64,000 nt of DNA from Microbulbifer sp. VAAF005 (lineage in GTDB: Bacteria; Pseudomonadota; Gammaproteobacteria; Pseudomonadales; Cellvibrionaceae): the NCBI RefSeq assembly GCF_030012985.1, contig NZ_CP120233.1, forward strand, positions 3,591,001-3,655,000. The letters run 5' to 3'. Each line of letters starts with the position of its first letter. The first letter of the stretch is position 1. Positions 7,582-16,513 of this stretch are shown piece by piece. The notes below the pieces were generated by a model that had not been told where the DNA came from, did not search any database, and was given only the letters and a program-made list of their open reading frames with translations. Position numbers and translations under genes: made by a program.

Positions 7582-7634
7582 CGCCGAGCTCAGGTGCATA
7601 GCGTTGCACGTCCCGTGGAGCGAATTGTTATGGA

Positions 7635-8111
7635 TTACCACTGTGGAGACTTCTGGCACTCAGGAGATCCACATTTTAAGGACTCTAAATGATCGAGATA
7701 GCTATTTAACGCTTCCGTCCTGCTTTGTGTAATTTGTGAGATGCAGCTCCATTTCCATTCACCCCATGCCTTGGTCGATTCGCCCATAAAATTACAAGTG
7801 CTGTCTCTGAACTCACTCCATTTTTCTTGCGCCAAAATAAACTCATGTTTTGCTTGACGAGAAACATTTTCACTTTCAATTTTATCGACAACCGTTTCGT
7901 AGATGGAGTTAAGCTCTTTTTCTAATCCTACGGCGTGCAACCTTCTACACTCAGAGACTGCCCAATTTGTCCCCACCTCACAAGGGTTTATAAGCTTCTT
8001 CTTATGGCATATAAGATCGCCATAATCTCCTGTTCCAGAACAGGATTCTCCTCTCTCAGCAGATACTGCATAGCCGCAAAACAAGAATAAGATAAAAAAT
8101 ATTTTCTTCAT
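7635..8111 (-). CDS. Cassette-encoded exported LprI/DUF1311-like protein
   Basis: 158 residues with a signal peptide (MKKIFFILFLFCGYAVSA, cut after SA). The mature part carries the pattern I associate with the LprI/DUF1311 domain: an N-terminal CHKKKLINPCEVGTNWAVSEC stretch, a long helix (LNSIYETVVDKIESENVSRQ), then LAQEKWSEFRDSTCNF and a Cys-containing helix ending SRTEALNSYLDHL. Six or more cysteines suggest disulphides in the periplasm. Some family members inhibit lysozyme; here the role is unknown. The start is 22 bases from an attC core (GTTATGG), and the stop abuts the next one. Confidence 0.75.
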   Translation of the reverse strand: MKKIFFILFLFCGYAVSAERGESCSGTGDYGDLICHKKKLINPCEVGTNWAVSECRRLHAVGLEKELNSIYETVVDKIESENVSRQAKHEFILAQEKWSEFRDSTCNFMGESTKAWGEWKWSCISQITQSRTEALNSYLDHLESLKCGSPECQKSPQW

Positions 8112-8132
8112 AAAGCCGTATCCATTTGGGTT

Positions 8133-8175
8133 CCATAACGCTTAGATAACCTGCACTGCAGGCGGTAAAAAAATT
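8133..8175 (-). repeat. Half attC site at the IS91 edge
   Basis: GTTATGG (8133-8139 on the minus strand) with an adjacent stem (CTGCAGTGCAGG and TTATCTAAGC) looks like the L'-R' half of an attC feeding the LprI-like cassette. The matching left half (expected GCTTAGATAACC on the other arm) is absent. A GGTAATTTTTTTACC hairpin and the end of the IS91 transposase gene take its place. Confidence 0.45.
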
Positions 8176-8189
8176 ACCTGGCATTGAAT

Positions 8190-9398
8190 TTAGGCCGAAC
8201 TAAAGAGGCCCATTCCTGCAGTGTCTGGTTCATCGCCATGTTGTACATTCCTGCCGGCACTATCTTGCCGAACCGCCCCCTTTATAAAGAAAATTCCTTT
8301 TTTCGCCTTAGACCACACTCTGCCAGTCAACTTTGTAGATTCATGGCACTGCCCACACTCTACCACCAGATCTTGGATTTGCAATCCAACTGGGAGTCGT
8401 TGATCTTTCATTAAACCCACTTGATTACTACATAGATCGTGCTTTTTCTTATTGCACCCAGCATATAATCCATAACTCCGTACCATGTGTTTTCCTATTG
8501 GAGGTATGTGCTGCAAGACACGTCTTAAGAACTCTTCAGGCTTTAATCTTAGTCGCTTGCGTCGCTGGTCACGGTGATCAAAATAACGAAATTCCAGCCC
8601 CTTATTATCCACGTTTAATATCTGCTTTGGCTTCAGCGGGCCACCTTTGATATATCGTGAAAAATACAGAAGCACTCCTTGTCCATGCTCATATCGATCC
8701 TGAATACGAACTGACCATTCTTTGCGATAGCAAGCTTTAAAGAGAATATCAAACTGGCCAATGGGCCAACTGGGAGGGAGCTTGATTAACCCAGCACGAT
8801 ACTGCTCTAGTAACAGCGCTTGAAACTTTCCCCTATAAAGGCTCTTAACCATTCGCACAGGTAATAAATACTCACCTGTTTCTTTCCACTCTTCCCTTAA
8901 AGTCAAGCCGCTAGCAGTTATCAAGCAGTGTATATGAGGATGTAAAGTTAACTGTCTTCCCCAAGTATGCAGAGCCATAAGCATCCCGGGAGTTACTCCG
9001 TGATAGTCTTTACTCGCCATTAATTCAAACAGGGTTTCTTTACTCGACAAAAAGAGTATATCTGTAAGCTTCTCTTCGTTGTATTGCCATAACGGCAGAT
9101 ACTCATGAGGTATAGTAAAGACCACATGAAAATGTTCTGTATCAAATAATTTACGACGCTGCTGATCAACCCACTGGAGCTGTTTTCTGCCTGAGCAGAG
9201 GGGGCAACTTCTATGCCTACAAGAATGATGCTGCTCAGTGACATGGTTGTGCTTACAACGATAATAACTGCCTCCCATCGATTTTGTACGGCATTCTTGT
9301 ATCGAGGAGATAGCCTTTAAATTTTTTAGTGGCTGCGCAGTTTTAGATAAATAACCACTGTACGCAGAAAATATATTTTGCAATACCCGGTTATGCAT
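8190..9398 (-). CDS. IS91-family rolling-circle transposase
   Basis: 402 residues. The N-terminal zinc-binding domain has the Cys/His pattern YRCKHNH, CRHRSCPLCSGRKQLQW, followed by the HUH nuclease signature HPHIHCLITASG near residue 155 and a catalytic-tyrosine region (LLYFSRYIKGG). A C-terminal cysteine cluster (VVECGQCHES) follows. IS91 elements move by rolling-circle replication and can carry neighbouring DNA. I could not define both ends: a hairpin CCCGC-GTA-GCGGG at 9438-9450, flanked by TAAAAGTGG/CCACTTTTA, may be one; the other probably lies near 8140-8190. It occupies the side where an integron integrase would be expected. Confidence 0.9.
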   Translation of the reverse strand: MHNRVLQNIFSAYSGYLSKTAQPLKNLKAISSIQECRTKSMGGSYYRCKHNHVTEQHHSCRHRSCPLCSGRKQLQWVDQQRRKLFDTEHFHVVFTIPHEYLPLWQYNEEKLTDILFLSSKETLFELMASKDYHGVTPGMLMALHTWGRQLTLHPHIHCLITASGLTLREEWKETGEYLLPVRMVKSLYRGKFQALLLEQYRAGLIKLPPSWPIGQFDILFKACYRKEWSVRIQDRYEHGQGVLLYFSRYIKGGPLKPKQILNVDNKGLEFRYFDHRDQRRKRLRLKPEEFLRRVLQHIPPIGKHMVRSYGLYAGCNKKKHDLCSNQVGLMKDQRLPVGLQIQDLVVECGQCHESTKLTGRVWSKAKKGIFFIKGAVRQDSAGRNVQHGDEPDTAGMGLFSSA

Positions 9399-10121
9399 TT
9401 TCTAAAATGCCTCTTATAATTTAAAAGTGGCACCACTCCCGCGTAGCGGGTTTGTACAATATTTATATAGTATTCATTCTGACCACTTTTATCATGATTA
9501 CTATTTCGGAATCAATTTTCCCGCTGTAATGGAAGTTTTAAATTAAAATCATAGAGTTAGATGTAATTGCTACTAAAGTACAAACCACAAAAATGATCAC
9601 TTTGACTACTATCCTGGTTTTTAACTCAACTTATAACTGACTTATTTGTAAAGTATTTTTATACATTCTATGTAAAGCTCAAAAATAACGGTCAAAATGA
9701 TCATGATTACCTGAGCTGGCACTCACTAACTTGTCAGGATTATCGGAAATTTAGAAGTGTGATGAGGTCAAGGCTTCAGGATTGAGTGTTGTGAAGGGTT
9801 AGATATTTTTTTAGTTTGAGTGTACTAATTGAGTATCACGCGTATTTAGTAGTTACTTGTTTTTTCTTTGGGTGGGGGATATTCTGCTATGCCATTGACA
9901 CGCTTAAAAATAAAGTGAGCTTGCCATTTCTGAAAAGTAGCTTAAGGATTAGGAAACATTGAGAAGTTATTTAGAGGGTCAGAATAATGTAGAGCGATAT
10001 AGCTCTTCATTAGTCGCTTGGGAAAATAGCCCGCTGTTGCGAGGGACTAACGGTCTGGTTGTTAGATATTTTACTCAGGCTTTATAAAATCGGGTAAATT
10101 TAGATTTAAATACCTCATCAT
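9399..10121. other. AT-rich gene-free interval
   Basis: About 720 bases with no credible open frame, visibly more AT-rich than the core DNA that follows. The first 100 bases hold an inverted repeat (9421-9430 against 9483-9492) around the perfect hairpin at 9438-9450, perhaps a terminal structure of the IS91 element. No integrase remnant, attI or tRNA is recognisable. The interval marks the edge between the accessory island and the conserved ptsP region. Confidence 0.6.
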
Positions 10122-12395
10122 TTACGGCTGCAAAGAGACCTTCAATCCCGCCTCATTAAGAAACCCTTTCACGGTACTTTCAATTTGCTCAGGGCTATTC
10201 ATTTGCAAAACCTGTTGCAGGAGCTGCTCAATATCAGCCCGGCTAACGGCGCGTAGCGTAGCTTTTATTCGTGGTAAGTTAGTGGCGTTCATCGATAGCA
10301 TATCGTAGCCCATGGCTACTAATAACAATGCACCGCTAGGTTCTCCTGCTAGTTCTCCGCAAATCCCTACTTTGGTGCCAACGGCATGGGCTGCCGTTAC
10401 GATTTCCTGCAAAGCGCGCAGTACCGCTGGGTGCAGGGCGTGGTAAATATTGGCTACACGGCTGTTATTGCGATCCACCGCCAGGAGATATTGGGTGAGG
10501 TCATTACTGCCTACTGATATAAAGTCTGCATGTACGGCGAGTTCCCGCACTTGGTAGACGGCGGAGGGTACCTCTACCATTACCCCGAGTGGGGGCATAA
10601 CAATTTCGTAACCTTCTTCAAGCAGCTCCCGGTAGGCCCTTTCCACCAGTTTGCGCGCGGCTTCGAGCTCGTTCAGGCCGCTGATCATGGGGAGCATAAT
10701 CCGTAGGTTATTTAGCCCCAGGCTGGCTTTCATCATGGCGCGTACTTGCGCCAGGAATATTTCCGGGTGGTCGAGAGTTACGCGAATGCCACGCCACCCT
10801 AGAAAGGGATTGGTTTCCTCTATAGGGAAATAGGCCAATGCTTTATCGCCGCCGATATCCAGGGTGCGCATGGTGACGGGTAGGGGGGCAAAGGCTTCCA
10901 ATTGCTCCCGGTAAATTTCCCGCTGCTCTTCCTCGGAGGGGAAACGGTCTCGTAATAGAAAAGGTACTTCGGTACGGAAAAGTCCTACTCCTTCAGCGCC
11001 GCGCTCCAGGGAACGAACAACATCGGCCATCAGCCCAGTATTTACCATCAGGCGAATGCGGTGGCCATCGGAGGTGATTGCCGGGAGTTGAGCCAGGTGG
11101 TCCAGGTTGCGGGCCAGTTGCTGCTCTTCTGCAACAATATCGTCGTAGCGGCGTTTGAGTTCTGCGCCGGGGTGAATATGCAAATCGCCCCGGTAGCCAT
11201 CCACCACCATATCGACACCGTCGATGGTTTCGTAGGGTAGGTCCTGGACTCCCATTACTGCGGGCAGTCCCATGGCTCGGGCAATAATAGCCACATGGCT
11301 GTTGGAGGAGCCTTTAACGGATACGGCTCCGATCAGCTTTTCCCTGGGTACTTCTGCCAATACTGCTGCGGTTAGCTCTTCGCCGATCAGGATGGTGTTA
11401 TCGGGGAAGTCTCGGTCGCTCTGTTGCTGTTGTCGCAGGTGCATTAGCACCCGGGCGCCCAGGTCGCGAACATCGGCGGCCCTATCGCGAAAGTAGGAGT
11501 CGGACATGGCTTCAAAGCGCCGCACATGTTCCAACATAACTTCGGCCCAGGCCCGCTGGGCACTGAGCTGCTGTTGGATGCGATCGCACACTTCGACGGC
11601 GAGGGAGCTGTCATCCAACATGCTGATGTAGGCATCGAATAGCGCCCGTTCCTCGGGGCTGAGGTCGCTCTTCAGGCGCTCACCGACTTCGCGAATTTCT
11701 TCTTGGGCGGCTGTCAGGGCCTGTTGAAACAGGGCCAGTTCAGTGTCCACATCCTCGCATTCGGAGTAGGGCACTGTGCCGAGATTCGCATGCGGGGTGA
11801 CAATATGTACCCGCCCGATCGCCACACCGGGGGACGCGGCAATGCCAGAGAAGTGAGTTTCCCGCTGCTGTTTGCCAATACAGGCAAGAAGACCGGTGGC
11901 CTCGGCGTGGGCGATAACGCCGGCGAGCTGCGCCGAGAGTGTGACCAGGAAAGCTTCCTCCCACTCGTCGAAGCGGCGCTTCTCCTCTTGCTGCACAACC
12001 AGGACACCCAGTACGGCGCGGTGGTGAATAATCGGTGTTCCGAGAAAGGCGCTGAAGCGCTCTTCTCCTGTAGAGGGGAAATATTGGAAGGCGGGGTGGG
12101 CTTCGGCCCTTTCCAGGTTAATCGGCTCTTCGCGGGTAACTACATTGCCTACCAGTCCCTCGCCGGGGGCCAGGTGGACCTGGCCAACCGCTTTGGGGTT
12201 GAGGCCATCGGTGGCCATCAGGACATAGTTGCCGTGTTGCTTGTCGCGCAGGTATACGGAGCAGACGCGGGTGTGCATGATTTCCCGCACGCGATGCACA
12301 ATGATTTCCAGCACCGCGGTGAGGTTCCGGGCGGCATTTACTTCCTGAACGATACTGCGCAGAGATCCGAGCAATGGCCTGTCCTCGCCAATCAA
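10122..12395 (-). CDS. ptsP: Phosphoenolpyruvate-protein phosphotransferase PtsP (EI-Ntr)
   Basis: 757 residues (E. coli PtsP is 748). First enzyme of the nitrogen phosphotransferase system: it autophosphorylates with PEP and passes phosphate to NPr. Residues 1-165 are a GAF domain (EIMHTRVCSVYLRD, LAPGEGLVGNVV). The EI domain follows with the phospho-histidine segment GSSNSHVAIIARAMG, the PEP-binding EGVGLFRTE and GGDKALAYFP, and the active-site CGELAGEP near the C-terminus. Cytoplasmic and usually tied to nitrogen signalling. The start is 87 bases below the end of rppH, with which it is probably co-transcribed, a common pairing in gammaproteobacteria. Intact. Confidence 0.96.
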   Translation of the reverse strand: MIGEDRPLLGSLRSIVQEVNAARNLTAVLEIIVHRVREIMHTRVCSVYLRDKQHGNYVLMATDGLNPKAVGQVHLAPGEGLVGNVVTREEPINLERAEAHPAFQYFPSTGEERFSAFLGTPIIHHRAVLGVLVVQQEEKRRFDEWEEAFLVTLSAQLAGVIAHAEATGLLACIGKQQRETHFSGIAASPGVAIGRVHIVTPHANLGTVPYSECEDVDTELALFQQALTAAQEEIREVGERLKSDLSPEERALFDAYISMLDDSSLAVEVCDRIQQQLSAQRAWAEVMLEHVRRFEAMSDSYFRDRAADVRDLGARVLMHLRQQQQSDRDFPDNTILIGEELTAAVLAEVPREKLIGAVSVKGSSNSHVAIIARAMGLPAVMGVQDLPYETIDGVDMVVDGYRGDLHIHPGAELKRRYDDIVAEEQQLARNLDHLAQLPAITSDGHRIRLMVNTGLMADVVRSLERGAEGVGLFRTEVPFLLRDRFPSEEEQREIYREQLEAFAPLPVTMRTLDIGGDKALAYFPIEETNPFLGWRGIRVTLDHPEIFLAQVRAMMKASLGLNNLRIMLPMISGLNELEAARKLVERAYRELLEEGYEIVMPPLGVMVEVPSAVYQVRELAVHADFISVGSNDLTQYLLAVDRNNSRVANIYHALHPAVLRALQEIVTAAHAVGTKVGICGELAGEPSGALLLVAMGYDMLSMNATNLPRIKATLRAVSRADIEQLLQQVLQMNSPEQIESTVKGFLNEAGLKVSLQP

Positions 12396-12482
12396 CGGAG
12401 AAATTCGATGGCCCCGGAAAGTAGAATTTCGATGCTGATCGGGGCCATTTTGTGAAGATACGCTGCTAATTACCCTGTGCGG

Positions 12483-13160
12483 TCAGCTGTCCTGTCCGCG
12501 CAGCCAGCGTCTCTCCAGCTGTATTTGTTGTGGGGCCAGCTCGGTCAGTGCGCGCCGATATACTTCACGCTTAAAGGTCACCACTTTACTCAGTGGGTGC
12601 CAGTAGCTTACCCAGCGCCAGTGGTCGAATTCGGGTTTGTAACCGTTGTCGAAGCTGATAGAGGCCTCTTCTGCCTCGAGCCTCAGCAGGTACCACTTTT
12701 GCTTTTGCCCGATGCACAGTGGTTCGGAGCGACGTCGAATCAGCCTTTGAGGCAGGCGATAACGCAGCCAGCCACGGGTACAGGCAATCATACTGACTTG
12801 ATCGCGAGTAAGGCCTACTTCCTCGTACAGTTCCCTATATAGCGCCTGTTCAGGGGTTTCGCCCGGATTAATACCACCCTGGGGAAATTGCCAGGCGTCC
12901 TTGCCACCTACCCGCCGCGCCCACAGTGCCTGACCGCGGGCGTTGAGCACGATAATACCGACATTGGGGCGGAACCCCTCGGCATCGATATTGCTGCTGC
13001 TCTCGCCACTCGTGCCCCGGTTCTTGTTACTGGCCGGAGCTTTATCATTGCGATTCGAATGCTTGGCGGGCTTACGGCGGTTCTTTCGTCCGGCCTGTGC
13101 CGGCTTGCCGTCGCCCAAAATACCATCCTCAATACTGTTGTGTGCGGCCGTGCGCTGCAC
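12483..13160 (-). CDS. rppH: RNA pyrophosphohydrolase RppH with N-terminal extension
   Basis: Nudix hydrolase that removes pyrophosphate from mRNA 5' ends and so starts RNase E decay. The core begins [14 protein letters not shown] and has the Nudix box [22 protein letters not shown] plus the family segments KDAWQFPQ and [11 protein letters not shown]. The usual protein is about 160 residues; here the only start I find is GTG 13160, giving 225 residues with a basic Ser/Lys/Asn-rich extension of about 60 residues ([15 protein letters not shown]). Where relatives start with Met-Ile-Asp, this sequence reads Asn-Ile-Asp. The extension may be real, perhaps RNA-binding, or may hide an indel. It lies directly upstream of ptsP. 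Confidence 0.93.
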   Translation of the reverse strand: MQRTAAHNSIEDGILGDGKPAQAGRKNRRKPAKHSNRNDKAPASNKNRGTSGESSSNIDAEGFRPNVGIIVLNARGQALWARRVGGKDAWQFPQGGINPGETPEQALYRELYEEVGLTRDQVSMIACTRGWLRYRLPQRLIRRRSEPLCIGQKQKWYLLRLEAEEASISFDNGYKPEFDHWRWVSYWHPLSKVVTFKREVYRRALTELAPQQIQLERRWLRGQDS

Positions 13161-13312
13161 TTACTTGTTCTGCATTGTTCCACAGCGGGGGGTTTACAGC
13201 AATTCAGTGACGCAGTCCGTGTGCTGTCGTGCGGCGCAAGGTAAAATTAGCGGCCGCGCAGGGGACGTTTCCGGCTTCCTGGCGGTCAAATGCTTATGGG
13301 GAACCTATAGTT

Positions 13313-13995
13313 ATGGGAGAGTCGACGGTGCACTTGGCAATCTTTGATCTGGATAACACGCTGATAGGTGGTGATAGCGATCATGCCTGGGGCGAATTTC
13401 TGGTGGAGCGTGAACATGTCGACGGGACCCGTTACCGCTCGGCTAACGATCGCTTTTATCAAGATTACCAGCGCGGTGAGCTGGATATTTTTGCCTACCT
13501 GGAATTTGCCTTGGAACCCCTGGCGCAGCTTTCCCGTGGCCAATTGGATAACTTGCAAAGCGAGTTTATGCAGGAAGTTATCAGTGAATTGTGGCTGCCT
13601 CGGGCCCAGGAGCTGATCGGCGAACACCGCCGCAAAGGCCACCACATCATGATTATCACTGCGACCAATCGCTTTGTGGTTGAGCCTATTGCCTCGCGCC
13701 TCGGTGTCGATACCCTGCTGGCCACTGAGCCTGAGGAGGATGAGGGGCGGTTCACCGGAAAGGTCGTTGGTGAACCCTGTTATCAGGGGGGAAAGTTGTC
13801 CGGTTGCGCCAATGGCTGGCCCACAACCCGGAATACGCCAACAGTGAAAAGTGGTTCTACAGTGACTCCATCAATGATCTGCCCTTGCTGGGCGAAGTTG
13901 AGCACCCAATTGCGGTGGACCCGGATGATCGCCTACGCGCAGAAGCTGAGGCTCGCGGCTGGCCGGTGATCAGTTTGCGGGAAGAGAGTGAGTAG
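13313..13995 (+). CDS. HAD-IB family phosphatase, SerB-like (one apparent frameshift)
   Basis: About 227 residues after repair. HAD motif I is [13 protein letters not shown], motif [10 protein letters not shown], motif [17 protein letters not shown]. It belongs to the subfamily IB hydrolases (TIGR01490-like) related to phosphoserine phosphatase; the substrate is unknown. The start is ATG 13313 after GGGGAAC. The frame breaks at the G6 run 13786-13791: with seven Gs the reading continues [20 protein letters not shown]... to the stop at 13995. Relatives in Pseudomonas lie beside rppH and ptsP as here, divergently transcribed. The break is most likely a sequence error. Confidence 0.88.
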
Positions 13996-14037
13996 GTGCT
14001 TGCCAGTATTTGTGAAATGCACAAGATGGGGAATTGA

Positions 14038-15222
14038 GTGAACGGATCTATTATCCAGTACCGGGCCCTGGCTGTTTTAATCGGGGCCCTGGCCGGACTT
14101 TCTGCCTGTGAACAAAAAGCGGTAGAAAAACCGCAGCAGGTATCGCAACAAAGTATTGCGCCGCAACCTGTGAATGAAAAGGCTGCGACCGAGTTATCCC
14201 TGGCAATTTGGCAGGCGGGTGAGGCCCAGGTTATCCACGCCCATGCCGCTGTTGAAACGTTGCAGCGTGAAGTGGATGGTCTCTTGGCTCAGCCGAATGA
14301 AAATAAGCTGGAAAATGCCAGGCTCGCCTGGCTGGATGCCCACAGGGAATTTGCTGCTGCACTGCCTTATATCCAGTTGGCTTTTTCTTCGGGAGAGTTG
14401 CGCAGCCAGGGTAGAAAATTACTGTTATCAGTAGATAGTTGGCCGGCCCAGGCGGGCTACCTGGATACAGTGCCGGGTTATTCTGAGAGCGGTATCGTTA
14501 ACGATACGGCCATTGATCTGACTTTAACGAACTTGCGCAAGCAGCACCGCCTGACGGCACATGAAGAGGCAAGCACCGGTTTTCACGCCCTGGAAATCAT
14601 GCTCTGGGGACCCACCAGCGAGCGGGTTGCGGAACAGTTTTTGGCTAAGTCCGATGGGGAAAAACCCGAGGCCCTGGCCGTCAATCGGCGCCGTGAACTA
14701 ACCCGCTTGATCGTTAAAGGTGTGGAAGAGGATATGGCAGGCTTGGCCCCCCGTTGGCCGACGGCAGCCAACAGCCTGTCGCGGCCCTATCTATCCCTTG
14801 GCCCGGTTGCCCGATTGCAGCAAATCCGTGCAGCGCACACCCGGGTGATTGATGAGCAGCTGTTGCGCAGGTTGCCGGAGAGTTCTGAGAGCGATGTGGA
14901 AAGTAGCCGCGCTGCCGATTCAAAGCAGGCGATATTGGCGATTATGGCAACTCTCCAGTCAAACTGGATTCCCACTGGTGGGGGCGGCTTGGCGGAGCTG
15001 TTACTGGATAGACATCAGGTGACAGCTTTAGAGCAGGCTTTTGTGGATTTCGAGAGCTTGTTGTTGCAAATGGAAGACCCGATTGAGCTGGCGGAACTGA
15101 CCCAATTGGCGCAGGCACGCAAACTTCTCGAGCGTATCGCCGGGTTGATGGCAGGTACTACCCAAGTGCCAGTATCCGATCAGGATGTGATGCCGGTTAG
15201 CTTACCGGTTGATGGTGAATAA
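14038..15222 (+). CDS. Imelysin-like (M75) lipoprotein
   Basis: 394 residues, from GTG 14038 after GGGGAA. A lipoprotein signal is present (LAVLIGALAGLSAC, lipid on Cys). The imelysin GxHxxE motif appears as GFHALEIMLWGP near residue 185, the conserved metal-site feature of the EfeO/IrpA/imelysin (M75) family of iron-related periplasmic proteins. Other helical repeats (LAWLDAHREFAAALPYIQLAF) fit the all-alpha fold. No EfeU/EfeB or di-haem peroxidase partner is adjacent, so a role in iron handling is a family-based inference. It ends at a strong terminator. Confidence 0.82.
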   Translation: MNGSIIQYRALAVLIGALAGLSACEQKAVEKPQQVSQQSIAPQPVNEKAATELSLAIWQAGEAQVIHAHAAVETLQREVDGLLAQPNENKLENARLAWLDAHREFAAALPYIQLAFSSGELRSQGRKLLLSVDSWPAQAGYLDTVPGYSESGIVNDTAIDLTLTNLRKQHRLTAHEEASTGFHALEIMLWGPTSERVAEQFLAKSDGEKPEALAVNRRRELTRLIVKGVEEDMAGLAPRWPTAANSLSRPYLSLGPVARLQQIRAAHTRVIDEQLLRRLPESSESDVESSRAADSKQAILAIMATLQSNWIPTGGGGLAELLLDRHQVTALEQAFVDFESLLLQMEDPIELAELTQLAQARKLLERIAGLMAGTTQVPVSDQDVMPVSLPVDGE

Positions 15223-15243
15223 ATCTTGCTCTCACAGGCATAA

Positions 15244-15272
15244 CAAAAAAACCGGCGACTGCCGGGTTTTTT
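15244..15272. terminator. Bidirectional Rho-independent terminator
   Basis: A run of As, the stem CCGGC-GACT-GCCGG, then a run of Ts. It lies between the convergent imelysin-like and YcbK-like genes and would serve both. Confidence 0.85.
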
Positions 15273-15290
15273 GTATCTGTTGGGTGGGGA

Positions 15291-15824
15291 TTACCAGCGA
15301 CGTACAGGGCCAGTATCCACGTGTACGAAGTTACTCTTCGGGTAGTATCCGACACCGCCCGCTTTCAGGTTGAGTGCTGCCTGGCGCAACTTCGACAGGG
15401 ACACTCCCGGCATACGGATATCCAAGGCCATACCACGTGTGTGGTAACTGCGTTTCGCTACGCCTCGGCCAGCTGCACGCAGCTTGGCATTGGTTTTAGG
15501 TGAACGGTATCCAGAGATAATCTCAATGGTGCCGTTGTAATTGAACTTCTCCTTCAGCTTGTAGACGATATCCAGAAGCTTGGGGTCCATTCGGGTCACT
15601 TCGTTGGCGCGGTGGTCACGAAGCAATTTGTTGAACTGCTTCAGGCCTCCGCTGCTGTAATCTCCGTTAGTCCAGTAGGCGGCCTCCAGCTTCTCCCCGG
15701 TGTGCAGGTTGCGCATTTTCAGGGTGCGGGAGCTACCTACTTTTGCGAAAGTCGGTCCGGCGCTGACGGCCGCCGCAGTTGCGCAGGTCACTGCCAGGAA
15801 TCGACGTCTGGATGGATTCTTCAT
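15291..15824 (-). CDS. YcbK/DUF882 peptidase (M15-like), Tat-exported
   Basis: 177 residues. The N-terminus SRRRFLAVTCATAAAVSAG is a Tat-type signal. The mature protein is the DUF882 (peptidase M15_2) fold: MRNLHTGEKLEAAYW, IISGYRSPKTNAKLR, and a zinc site with His and Asp in SYHTRGMALDIR and His in FVHVDTGPVRRW. These enzymes act on peptidoglycan peptides in the periplasm. In E. coli ycbK lies next to the L,D-transpeptidase gene ycbB; here three YcbB-like genes follow 2 kb away, which supports a shared cell-wall role. Confidence 0.88.
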   Translation of the reverse strand: MKNPSRRRFLAVTCATAAAVSAGPTFAKVGSSRTLKMRNLHTGEKLEAAYWTNGDYSSGGLKQFNKLLRDHRANEVTRMDPKLLDIVYKLKEKFNYNGTIEIISGYRSPKTNAKLRAAGRGVAKRSYHTRGMALDIRMPGVSLSKLRQAALNLKAGGVGYYPKSNFVHVDTGPVRRW

Positions 15825-16513
15825 AATTCCGCCTCGTCGTTAAATCTCTCGTCGGTTTGCCTTAGTTGGCGCAACCGGGTACGGCGGAAAATGTACAAAA
15901 AATAACCAGTTGTTACAAACCTGAGGCTGCTAATTCGGAAATAATTAGATGGCCCCGGTGGTATATTTTTTCTTTTCTGCTACCTGAAACCGGAATTTTT
16001 ACTGCTGATCAGTCGATAGTACTGAATAAGGTGGAGACAGCGTTGTCATTGCACGCTAATCGCTAAAAAATTATTTTTCTGCGACTTATAGGTTTTATCG
16101 GGCGGTTTCGTCAGTGTACTTGGGAGCTATCCGATCACCCCTTCGGCCATGAGCTCGATAGCCTTCTTTATTAGTGGCTGGTTGATCTATCTATATAGAA
16201 AGACAGTTCAGCTCTATCGAGTACACAATTATTTGTATGCACATGTATATACAAGATGTGTAGGTGCTACCAGTGTAGTATTTCTATGGATACCCAACCG
16301 TTTAAGTTGGCTAGCATAGCCCGGTCTGTCCCCTAAGGATTTCCAAAGCCAGTCGAATCATCAGTCCAAAACTAATGATCACTTTGCATAGCTGGCCACC
16401 GTTATGGATTGTGCACCTTGGTAAGGTTGTGTTTACAAATGTGAAGTTGCCTGAGATCAAAACCAAATAATGCTAGCTTGGTTCTTTTACTTTTTCACTT
16501 GCGGTAAAACACT
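15825..16513. other. Gene-free intergenic region
   Basis: About 690 bases between divergent genes (YcbK-like on the minus strand, DUF1566 on the plus strand). No credible open frame and no tRNA or riboswitch I can recognise. A short inverted pair (GAGCTCGATAG near 16150 and CTCTATCGAG near 16212) and AT-rich stretches may hold promoters for both genes. The length is unusual for this otherwise compact region. Confidence 0.5.

Larger units (their letters stand above)
6094..7633 (-). repeat. attC site split by an IS4-family element
   Basis: The two parts are 6094-6107 and 7582-7633. Joined on the minus strand: CCATAAC (7627-7633, directly after the TAA of the LprI-like gene), then arms GCTC/GAGC and GTGCA/TGCAC around a small apex, then GGC-GTTAATC (6094-6100). 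CGCCG occurs at both edges of the IS (CGCCGCGCC left, CGCCGAGCT right), a diverged 9-bp target duplication or chance. Confidence 0.65.
1..8180 (-). other. Integron gene-cassette array without a visible integrase
   Basis: About seven small genes, all on the minus strand, are separated by attC-like sites of 53 to about 140 bp. Each site has a RYYYAAC-like R'' at the gene's stop codon and a GTTRRRY-like R' just before the next gene. The cores are mostly GCATAAC/GTTATGC variants, and the arms pair imperfectly with an unpaired extra base. Gene stops such as GCA-TAA-C overlap R'', which is typical of cassettes. No integrase gene or attI is visible; given the orientation, both would be expected at higher coordinates, where an IS91-family transposase now lies. 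The array may continue left of the window. Four mobile elements interrupt it. The call rests on site architecture read by eye. Confidence 0.82.

Noticed and set aside
1..8180. Repeated GCATAAC elements as CRISPR repeats
   Set aside because: The repeats are short, spaced unevenly by genes, and come as inverted pairs with paired arms; this fits attC sites and not CRISPR.
10020..10065. GACTAAC...GTTAGAT pair near the ptsP end as a possible attI or attC
   Set aside because: The spacing is about 20 bases with no paired arms, and there is no integrase nearby; chance match.
13229..13312. Longer N-terminus for the HAD phosphatase
   Set aside because: The extra 28 residues have no family match, and ATG 13313 has a good ribosome-binding site directly before the conserved FDLDNT motif.
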